In this document: in pieces, positions 1-6,358 of the stretch
How positions within the stretch are numbered: position 1 is the stretch's first letter
How the letters are laid out: every line of letters starts with the position of its first letter
Assembly (NCBI GenBank): GCA_027036655.1
Contig: JALWEC010000244.1
Location: forward strand, 1 to 11,526
DNA from: Melioribacteraceae bacterium
GTDB taxonomy: Bacteria > Bacteroidota > Ignavibacteria > Ignavibacteriales > Melioribacteraceae
Direction: 5' to 3'
Length of the DNA: 11,526 nt
Translations under genes and position numbers: made by a program
The notes under the pieces: generated by a model
The model's database searches: none
Told to the model about the DNA's origin: nothing
Seen by the model: only the letters and a program-made list of their open reading frames with translations

Positions 1-2
1 AA

Positions 3-1025
3 CCGCAGAAGCCGACCGTAAAAAGCCAAACCGTAACGGCTACCACGTTGGATACGACAAGCCACGATTTTACTTGGGAGACGTTTACATTCGGCGGAGC
101 AAACGGAAGCAGTTATTTGCGGGACGTGGCAATAATAAACGAGAACGACATTTGGGCGGTGGGGGAGATACACACCTCTTGGACAGACCAATGGGACAGT
201 AACGGCGTGTGGGTTCAACCTTACAACGCCGTTCATTGGAACGGACAAGAGTGGGAGTTGAGGAGGATATATTTCCCAACTGTTTGTGGACAACAGCATT
301 TAACGTCATATCCGGCGAGTGCTATATTTGAGTTTAATGATGGACAAATATGGATAAGTTCTTCGGGAGATAAAATAGCAGTTATAGAAAATAATGAACA
401 GATAAATAGATTTTGTCTGCCATCTTCGGTTTCAATGTCAATTAACGCAATGTGGGGCACATCGAGTTCGGATTTTTACATAGTTGGACAGCACGGCAAC
501 ATAGCGCATTACGACGGCAGCGGTTGGGAGAAGATAGAGAGCGGAACGGAGTTGCGTTTCCATGATATATATGGATACAACGAGAGAAAATTTTGCATTG
601 CGGCGGAACTCTTTTCCGGTATAAATTCTGAATTGTATCAAATCAAAGACGGAAATGCAATATTGGACGACGGAACAAACATAGGCGTCAGTAGCGTAAC
701 GGTTTACGTATTAAAAAAGAAATTATACGTTTTCGGTTACCTAAGACTTGTAAGAATCGAAGGCAAAAACGGTTGGGAAGAGATAAGCGAGCCTGTAAAC
801 TTTGATGGGTATTCAAAGATACGAGGCGCCGGCTATAATGATATTGTCGCCGTCGGTTCCTTCGGAAAAATAGACCATTTTAACGGAGCGAGTTGGGAAA
901 AAAGAAGAATGGGAACCGGGGGAAATAATTTAGCGGATTTTTCCTCTGTTTCGATTAAAAACAATACCGTTTGCGCAGTTGGACGAATTAATAATTCGGC
1001 ATTTATTGTCATAGGAAGGAGGTGA
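3..1025 (+). CDS. propeller-repeat surface protein, 3' part (5' end outside window)
   Basis: The frame is open from the left edge, reading PQKPTVKSQTVTATTLDTTS before the first possible TTG start at 48, so the gene almost certainly begins upstream and only its last 340 codons are seen. The visible part is built from repeats of about 50 residues with the pattern 'D(I/F)(W/Y)xVGxxGxIxHYDGSxWE': DIWAVGEI with NAVHWNGQEWEL, then DFYIVGQHGNIAHYDGSGWE, then DIVAVGSFGKIDHFNGASWE. Such repeats are typical of beta-propeller-like extracellular proteins, often loosely labelled 'glucosyltransferase-like'. The opening 'TTSHDFTWETFTFG' resembles a family I associate with Ignavibacteriota, usually carrying a lipoprotein or FN3-like N-terminus. 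No catalytic residues can be named and no T9SS tail is present. The protein ends in GRR. Repeat-rich stretches near 181-240 are richer in GC than the diverged middle (301-360). Family placement is recognition from memory and the function is unknown. Confidence 0.75.
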   Translation, partial: PQKPTVKSQTVTATTLDTTSHDFTWETFTFGGANGSSYLRDVAIINENDIWAVGEIHTSWTDQWDSNGVWVQPYNAVHWNGQEWELRRIYFPTVCGQQHLTSYPASAIFEFNDGQIWISSSGDKIAVIENNEQINRFCLPSSVSMSINAMWGTSSSDFYIVGQHGNIAHYDGSGWEKIESGTELRFHDIYGYNERKFCIAAELFSGINSELYQIKDGNAILDDGTNIGVSSVTVYVLKKKLYVFGYLRLVRIEGKNGWEEISEPVNFDGYSKIRGAGYNDIVAVGSFGKIDHFNGASWEKRRMGTGGNNLADFSSVSIKNNTVCAVGRINNSAFIVIGRR

Positions 1026-1063
1026 GTCAAGGTCAAAGAAAATGAAGTTCAATTAATAAAATT

Positions 1064-1091
1064 TGTCTCCGTAGCCGACACTACGGAGACA
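1064..1091 (+). terminator. hairpin after the propeller gene, probable terminator
   Basis: GTCTCCGTAG (1065-1074), a six-base loop, then CTACGGAGAC (1081-1090) form a perfect 10 bp stem, extended by a T-A pair at 1064/1091. It lies 39 bases after the stop at 1025 and is followed by ATTTTC, a weak T tract. The position suggests a terminator. The poor T tract, and the octamer CTCCGTAG shared with the repeat doublet at 6061-6150, leave a repetitive-element origin possible. Confidence 0.5.
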
Positions 1092-1175
1092 TTTTCGGCA
1101 AATCAACTCATCTTTACCGACAGCCTGACAAGCTCACCGGAGTGATGGTTTTTGCCTTTTTTTAATAAGTAAATA

Positions 1176-1181
1176 TAGAGG
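1176..1181 (+). promoter_or_regulatory. Shine-Dalgarno of the protease gene
   Basis: TAGAGG lies six bases ahead of the ATG at 1188 and decides that start; the signal peptide begins at once. No convincing -35/-10 pair is visible in 1092-1175, which is T-rich. Confidence 0.6.
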
Positions 1182-1187
1182 TTAAAA

Positions 1188-4100
1188 ATGAGAAAGACAA
1201 TTTTTGTATTCGCGATTTTTGTAATCGTAATTTTTTCGAATATTTATTCGCAAGACAACAACGTCGAAAAAAGCAAAGCGATGGAAACAATAAGAAAAAA
1301 TACCGATATCATTGCGCTTTCGCAAAAGACGCGAGAACTTAACGAGAAATATTTGCGCGAAAAGAAGGAAGTAGAACAATGGTTAAAAAAAGCAAAAATG
1401 GAAAAGTACGTTCGCTTGAAAAACGGGAAAATACTGTGGATTAAAAGAATTAAAAACGGACGCCCGGTTTTTTATTCCACAAACAATATTATAGCGGCAA
1501 TTACCACATCAACCAATAAAGTTCAACCTGGCGGAGAAAGCAATCTTAATTTATATGGCGATTACCTTGGCGGAATGGATATGGGAATTTGGGATGGCGG
1601 TATTCCAAACAAAGACCATGTTGAGTTTACGGATCAATATAACAATCACCATTTGATAATTGCGGACACATCGAGCGATCTCACAATTGAAGACCATGCT
1701 ACGCACGTAGCCGGCACATTAATTGGAGACGGTTCGGACCCAAGCGCAAAGGGTATGGCGTGGGGCGCAATATTAAGAGCGTGGGACTTCGAGAATGATT
1801 TAAGCGAAATTAGTTATGCTGTTTCTCATTCCGATATAGATACGCCGTATTTAACGTTATCAAACCATTCTTATAGTTCCGTCTTAGGATGGACCCAGGG
1901 TTTAAGAAACGACCCTAACAATTGGTACTGGACATCCGACGAAGTGTATTACGAGGACCCAATGTTCGGCTATTACGATTCCACTGCTTATAATATTGAT
2001 TATCTTGCGGCGTGTTCCCCGTATTATTTAATGGTGCGCTCAGTAGGAAACGATAGAGGAGAAGGCCCCGTTGAATTCCAAGATAATTATTATTATTGGG
2101 ATGTATTTTCGAATAGTTGGAAATCGCAACTTTATACAGGACAACATCCTGCCGACGGAGGCAACGACGGTTACGGATGCCTTCCCAACGAAGTTGTTGC
2201 AAAAAACATATTAGCTGTAGGCGCAGTTGACGATATACCGTACGGATATTCGTCTCCCTCGGATGTTATGCAAAGTAACACTTCTTTCAGCAATTGGGGC
2301 CCTACGTCCGACGGTAGAATAAAACCTGACATTGTGGCAAACGGAGACGAACTCTATTCGGCGGTTTATCACAACCCGAATAATAACAATCAAACCGGAA
2401 ATAATTATTATGACAGTTATAGCGGCACATCCATGGCGTCGCCCAATGCTTGCGGTTCGATTTTGTTATTGCAAGAATATTATTTAAGGACGCATAACAA
2501 CGAATATCCTTTGGCAACAACATTAAAAGCTTTGGTTATCAATTCCGCGCACGCCGCCGGTTTAAGCGAAGGTCCCGATTATAAATACGGTTGGGGATTG
2601 TTAAATACAGCTGGAGCCGCGGATATAATCTCGGAAGACGTAACGGAAGGAATTAACATTCAAGAATTAAGCGTAGAGAACGGGCAACCGGTTGAATTTG
2701 ACGTTTATTCCGATGGCACAAAACCAATTAAAGCTACAATTGTATGGAACGATCCTGTTTCCACCTATCAAGTATTGGTGCATGATTTGGATTTACGAAT
2801 TACCGACGAAAGCGGGAACACATATATGCCTTTTGTTTTGGATCCTCAACACCCAGACGCTATCGCCACTACGGGCGACGACACTAAAAATAATGTGGAA
2901 AAAATAATTATTAGTAACCCTACATATGGAAAATATACGGTTAAAATTTCCGCAAAAGGGAATTATCCCGAAAATTTTTCGGTGGTCATATCCAATGTAA
3001 CGGCTCAACCTCAAAATATGCAACTAACCGTAAAACAGTTATTCGAGGATAAAATTACTCAAACGGATAGTGTTGCAAGATATGAAATCTCTCGCTTTGT
3101 TAACTATCCGTCAGGACATATTTTTAACGACGTTAATAGACAGGAAACCGTTACACTCAGAGCTACGTTAAAAAAGCTTTACGATAGCCAGTCGGAATTA
3201 GAAAAATTTCATGATTGGAACGATAATCAGAAGTTTGTTAACCATGCTGATTTTAATTTAACCGAGGCAAACACAACAATAAACTCATATTTAGGAAAAA
3301 TTTATAATGTTAATTTGCACTTTTCCATTGAAAACACCAACTACAATGCATCATATGATTCAATAAAATTCAAAGACCCTTGGCTAAGAGACGACAACTC
3401 CGATTCCAAAGGAACGCGAAACAGAGGATTGAACGCCATTTGGCATTCGTATTCTTCGCCTTATCAAATAACAACCGACGGCGAACATCAAGGCGTTTTC
3501 CTTCATCAAGAGATTGCACCAAACAAACCCTACTACTCCGTCAAAGCCGAAAGCCCGCAGACGATAAGCATAAACGGCAGAGACCATAAGTTTTATTTTC
3601 AATGGTGGGAAGCGAGTCCGAGCGGTAGCGCAACGTTCCAAGACGCAACATCGACGGAAACGCCCGTAGTATTTAACGACGCCGGAGCAACAGTTACGGC
3701 GGTAATGAAAGGAACGCAGCTTTCGGATGACCAATCCGCCTTTGCAAACAACAACCAGCGTAAAATGATAAGAACCGCCAACGGCAATTTGTTTTTAACA
3801 TACGAAAGTATGAATCAAGTTTGGCTTGAGATGAGTACGGATAACGGAAGAACGTGGGAGCTAACAAATAAACAGAAACCAATTGATGTGGGGAAAAGTC
3901 CGTCAATCGCATATTCCAATCATAAAATATTGCTTTCATACCAAATTCACGGGGGTATTCCGCCGAACGACGGCGACATTGAAGTAAAACTATTTGATTA
4001 TCATAACAATACTTTGGTATTGGAAGACAATCTTATAATTGACGAAGATCTCGGAGTTCTCGGACTCAGTCCTTACTCAAAAGATTTTTATCAAACAATT

Positions 4101-5642
4101 GCTTTTAATGGCACAAATTTTATTGTTGTCTGGAGTTCAGACTACGGTCTGCAATGCAGAGCCGGCAATTGCGATTTATATAACGGAAATATTTATTGGT
4201 ATAGCAACATTATTTCCGTTCCAAATACGACTTCTGCTGATATAAAGCCAACGATAACAAAAGGTGTAAATGAATTTTATTTGGCTTGGCAAAGTAGCTA
4301 CGATATTAAATTTTCAAAATTATTACCCGCGTCATCGTCAATTGTTTTTTCGGAACAATATACTCCCTCCTACGGAAGCGGATATATGCAGAATACCGAC
4401 CCGAGTATTGCATACGCCAACGGAATGGTTGAGCTTGCTTGGCACGGATATAAAAAAGTGATTGGCGGAACAAGAGGCGAAACTAAAGCCACAACTATTT
4501 ACCACAATATTGTTGTAAGGGAAAGAGCAAGCATCAATTGGGGACAATTTTTAGTTTACGGCAATAACGCATTTAAGCCAAGCATAAGCTCGAACTATGC
4601 CGGAGACGATTACTATGTAGCGTGGAGCGAACATCCGGCTCAGAGCAAGTATGTTGTGGGGTCAGATAATCACATCAACGGATTTTTCTCGACATCGACA
4701 AACTATGTTCAGTCCTACAACATAAACGATATGAAGAATATACAAGGAATGTCATTTGAAGATTCGAGTTCTCCGTATGAATTTCTTACGGCTGTTGACG
4801 CTCCTCCTTCCAAGGACGACGCCAACGCATATTACGCCGGAAGAGAAGGCGTAGTAAGGAAGGACTCGGCGGAGTTTTACTTTGCCGTCGGCGATGTTCT
4901 CCTCGACGGAAAGACGGTTGATTTTAAGCCGCTACTCGATACGCTCGCAATCGACAGTTTGACGGCGCTGAACAAATATCTCGAAACAGAACCGATAGAG
5001 CTTAACTCGAACAGCGATTTTCAATACAGCGTGGTATTCGGCGTAACCGACGATACGACCGCCGCCATAGTCTTGGGAGACAACGACAACATAAACTTTA
5101 CCGTTCGGTTAATAGACGCGTCAAGCGGAGAAGTAATCGGTTCGTACGATAACGTAACCTTTACGAAAACCGAAGCGGGGCAGTACAAAAACATAGCCTA
5201 CAAAGTAAACACCGAAGGAATGAGTAGCAGAACGGTTAAGCTGCAGATAAGGATAAGCGACAACTTGGCGTCGCCGGAATACGGCTTGGCTAAAATATAT
5301 TCTTCGGAAACGCTACTGAACAAACCGGCGACGGAGGAAATTCCTCTTGAAGGAACGCTGGCGGTAACGAAGTACGAGCTTGCGCAAAATTATCCGAATC
5401 CGTTCAACCCCACAACGACGATAAGATTCAGCGTTCCGAACGAGAGAGGAAAAACGGCAAACGTAAATCTATCGGTATATAACGTATTGGGACAACGCGT
5501 AACCGAGTTAGTGAACAAAGCGCTTCCTTCGGGCAACTACGAAGTTAAGTTCAACGCTTCGGGCTTATCGAGCGGAGTATATTACTACAGATTACGGAGC
5601 GGTAATTTCGTAGAGACAAAGAAGATGATTCTGCTGAAATAA
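1188..5642 (+). CDS. secreted S8 (subtilisin-like, KP-43 type) serine protease with sialidase-like propeller and T9SS sorting domain
   Basis: 1484-residue extracellular endopeptidase. Residues 1-21 are a signal peptide (MRKTIFVFAIFVIVIFSNIY then SQ), and about 22-110 a charged, helical propeptide-like segment. The S8 domain (about 120-480) shows the complete triad: Asp136 in GIWDGG, His170 in DHATHVAGT, Ser415 in GTSMASP, with oxyanion Asn288 in SVGND. Residues 490-605 (ATIVWNDP, VHDLDLRITD, NNVEKIIISNP) match the C-terminal beta domain of KP-43-like subtilases. Residues 606-735 are unrecognised. Residues 736-845 (DPWLRDD, GVFLHQE, PYYSVKAES, FYFQWWEASP) form a module I recall from other Ignavibacteriota secreted proteins. 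Residues 850-1195 carry an Asp box (STDNGRTW, 883-890) and repeated 'PSIAY...LAW' blades, as in a sialidase-like propeller. Residues 1203-1390 are another beta module. Residues 1396-1484 (ELAQNYPNPFNPTTTIRF to KKMILLK) are a T9SS type A sorting domain, implying export by Sec and then the Por system. The propeller may bind substrate; that is inference. GC content changes abruptly at two domain borders. Confidence 0.93.
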   Translation: MRKTIFVFAIFVIVIFSNIYSQDNNVEKSKAMETIRKNTDIIALSQKTRELNEKYLREKKEVEQWLKKAKMEKYVRLKNGKILWIKRIKNGRPVFYSTNNIIAAITTSTNKVQPGGESNLNLYGDYLGGMDMGIWDGGIPNKDHVEFTDQYNNHHLIIADTSSDLTIEDHATHVAGTLIGDGSDPSAKGMAWGAILRAWDFENDLSEISYAVSHSDIDTPYLTLSNHSYSSVLGWTQGLRNDPNNWYWTSDEVYYEDPMFGYYDSTAYNIDYLAACSPYYLMVRSVGNDRGEGPVEFQDNYYYWDVFSNSWKSQLYTGQHPADGGNDGYGCLPNEVVAKNILAVGAVDDIPYGYSSPSDVMQSNTSFSNWGPTSDGRIKPDIVANGDELYSAVYHNPNNNNQTGNNYYDSYSGTSMASPNACGSILLLQEYYLRTHNNEYPLATTLKALVINSAHAAGLSEGPDYKYGWGLLNTAGAADIISEDVTEGINIQELSVENGQPVEFDVYSDGTKPIKATIVWNDPVSTYQVLVHDLDLRITDESGNTYMPFVLDPQHPDAIATTGDDTKNNVEKIIISNPTYGKYTVKISAKGNYPENFSVVISNVTAQPQNMQLTVKQLFEDKITQTDSVARYEISRFVNYPSGHIFNDVNRQETVTLRATLKKLYDSQSELEKFHDWNDNQKFVNHADFNLTEANTTINSYLGKIYNVNLHFSIENTNYNASYDSIKFKDPWLRDDNSDSKGTRNRGLNAIWHSYSSPYQITTDGEHQGVFLHQEIAPNKPYYSVKAESPQTISINGRDHKFYFQWWEASPSGSATFQDATSTETPVVFNDAGATVTAVMKGTQLSDDQSAFANNNQRKMIRTANGNLFLTYESMNQVWLEMSTDNGRTWELTNKQKPIDVGKSPSIAYSNHKILLSYQIHGGIPPNDGDIEVKLFDYHNNTLVLEDNLIIDEDLGVLGLSPYSKDFYQTIAFNGTNFIVVWSSDYGLQCRAGNCDLYNGNIYWYSNIISVPNTTSADIKPTITKGVNEFYLAWQSSYDIKFSKLLPASSSIVFSEQYTPSYGSGYMQNTDPSIAYANGMVELAWHGYKKVIGGTRGETKATTIYHNIVVRERASINWGQFLVYGNNAFKPSISSNYAGDDYYVAWSEHPAQSKYVVGSDNHINGFFSTSTNYVQSYNINDMKNIQGMSFEDSSSPYEFLTAVDAPPSKDDANAYYAGREGVVRKDSAEFYFAVGDVLLDGKTVDFKPLLDTLAIDSLTALNKYLETEPIELNSNSDFQYSVVFGVTDDTTAAIVLGDNDNINFTVRLIDASSGEVIGSYDNVTFTKTEAGQYKNIAYKVNTEGMSSRTVKLQIRISDNLASPEYGLAKIYSSETLLNKPATEEIPLEGTLAVTKYELAQNYPNPFNPTTTIRFSVPNERGKTANVNLSVYNVLGQRVTELVNKALPSGNYEVKFNASGLSSGVYYYRLRSGNFVETKKMILLK

Positions 5643-5673
5643 AGCGGAAAACAGCAATTGGCTTAACAAAAGT

Positions 5674-5702
5674 AAAAAGCCCGGCATATCGTCGGGCTTT
5701 TG
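5674..5702 (+). terminator. rho-independent terminator of the protease gene
   Basis: AAAAGCCCG (5675-5683), a nine-base loop, then CGGGCTTTT (5693-5701) form a 9 bp stem whose 3' arm ends in a T run. It lies 32 bases after the protease stop, with A-rich sequence on the 5' side, so some activity on the other strand is possible. Confidence 0.88.
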
Positions 5703-5705
5703 TTT

Positions 5706-5730
5706 AGGTAGTGTAACTAGTTTTGTGTAA
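5706..5730. mobile_element. possible decayed insertion-sequence terminus
   Basis: TAGTGTAACTAG followed by TTTTGTGTAAATA resembles the doubled GTGTAA termini of some IS256-like elements. A partial inverted counterpart (ACAAAGGTAGTTAC, about 6168-6181) matches AACTAGTTTTGT at 10 of 12 positions when reverse-complemented. No transposase coding remains between them. This is a weak call resting on sequence flavour alone. Confidence 0.2.
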
Positions 5731-5880
5731 ATAAAAATAATCATCTTCATTGACCCGTTGATTTATCAGTGGGTTAATGGATAAAAATAATTACTGTAAC
5801 CGGTTCACCGATTTATGCGCCATAGAGTTTATGAAACCGGTAAATGGTTTGAACTTCATTTTTTTACGATTGCTGAGGCA

Positions 5881-6038
5881 ATAGGCGCTTATCGGTAAAA
5901 TTTGTGTTATTTGTGGCAAAATATTTTTTCAAATACTCTTAAGCCCCTTGTTGATAAGGGTTTCAGAGATTATTTTTCAGTACAACTTTTTCTAATTTTG
6001 TTTCCGGCTTCTCCGGGTTGAGTTATGCAAAACCTTCT
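5881..6038 (+). repeat. palindromic MITE-like element, copy 1 (most diverged)
   Basis: This aligns along its length with the copies at 7872-8054 and 8885-9053. AAATTTGTGTTATTTGTGGC corresponds to AAATTTGTCATATTGAGTT; AAATACTCTTAAG to AAATATCTCTAAA; the centre is the hairpin CCCTT-GTTGAT-AAGGG where the others have CGGT-N6-ACCG; then GGTTTCAGAGATTATTTTTC matches GGTTCTGAGATTTTTTTC. The right end AGTTATGCAAAACCTTCT (6021-6038) matches 16 of 18 bases of the 8885-9053 copy. It has the same orientation as the other two. The left boundary is approximate because that end has drifted. Confidence 0.6.
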
Positions 6039-6060
6039 GATAATTACATAGACGATATGA

Positions 6061-6150
6061 TTTTGTACTTGCTCCGTAGGAGCGATACAAAAAATACAAT
6101 GATTATCTCGTAAGCATTGAAGTGCCGCTCCTACGGAGCTAATAGATAAT
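6061..6150. repeat. REP-like palindrome doublet
   Basis: GCTCCGTAGGAGCG (6071-6084) and its exact reverse complement CGCTCCTACGGAGC (6126-6139) stand 41 bases apart. Each arm also folds on itself (GCTCC-GTA-GGAGC). The first sits inside a longer hairpin with outer arms TTTTGTA (6061-6067) and TACAAAA (6086-6092). The second is enclosed by ATTATCT (6102-6108) and AGATAAT (6144-6150). Two facing imperfect palindromes with a small internal loop are the layout of REP/BIME sequences mobilised by RAYT (Y1) transposases. No such transposase is in the window, so the family assignment is inference. Confidence 0.6.
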
Positions 6151-6188
6151 GGCGCGCTTTATTTATTACAAAGGTAGTTACTTCTCTT

Positions 6189-6197
6189 TGATATAAT
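6189..6197 (+). promoter_or_regulatory. candidate extended -10 promoter for glyQS
   Basis: TGATATAAT is a consensus extended -10 (TGn plus TATAAT at 6192-6197). No good -35 is visible at 16-18 bp spacing, as expected for extended -10 promoters. It would give a leader of about 155 bases ahead of the GTG start. It lies just downstream of the repeat doublet. Confidence 0.4.
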
Positions 6198-6358
6198 GTG
6201 ATGAACAACCTCTTAGATATGTTGACGCGATACGTATAAAATTCCATTTCCAACTGAAGCATTACAAGAAATTCTCGATAACTAAAGGCGAAGGTAAAAA
6301 AATCCTTTTACTAAAATCTTTTAATAGATTATCTTTATGTTTTTTATGAATAATTTTT

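Larger units (their letters stand above)
5703..6358. other. gene-poor intergenic stretch with repeats
   Basis: 656 bases without a convincing gene. They hold a possible decayed insertion-sequence end (5706-5730), a diverged copy of the palindromic element (5881-6038), a REP-like hairpin doublet (6061-6150) and a candidate extended -10 promoter (6189-6197). A low-GC leader then runs to glyQS. Two tiny open frames (5777-5884, 35 codons; 5815-5898, 27 codons) overlap each other in different frames and look like chance. From 6198 to 6358 I see only a weak hairpin GTAAAA/TTTTAC near 6294-6311 and no riboswitch or T-box signature. Confidence 0.6.

Noticed and set aside
1026..1145. 39-codon in-frame extension after the propeller stop, possible readthrough or pseudogene tail
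   Set aside because: Open frames of this length are not rare, no homology is recognised, and the stretch contains a perfect hairpin that better explains its sequence constraint.
5777..5898. Two overlapping tiny open frames (35 and 27 codons) in the intergenic block
   Set aside because: They lie in different frames over the same DNA, have no ribosome binding site and no recognisable product, and one runs into a repeat copy.
6222..6240. TTGACG followed by TATAAA as a promoter upstream of glyQS
   Set aside because: The spacing between the boxes is far too short for a sigma-70-type promoter; the extended -10 at 6189-6197 is a better candidate.
6198..6358. T-box or riboswitch in the glyQS leader
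   Set aside because: No AGGGTGGNACCGCG-like antiterminator, no terminator hairpin with T tract and no glycine-riboswitch core is visible.
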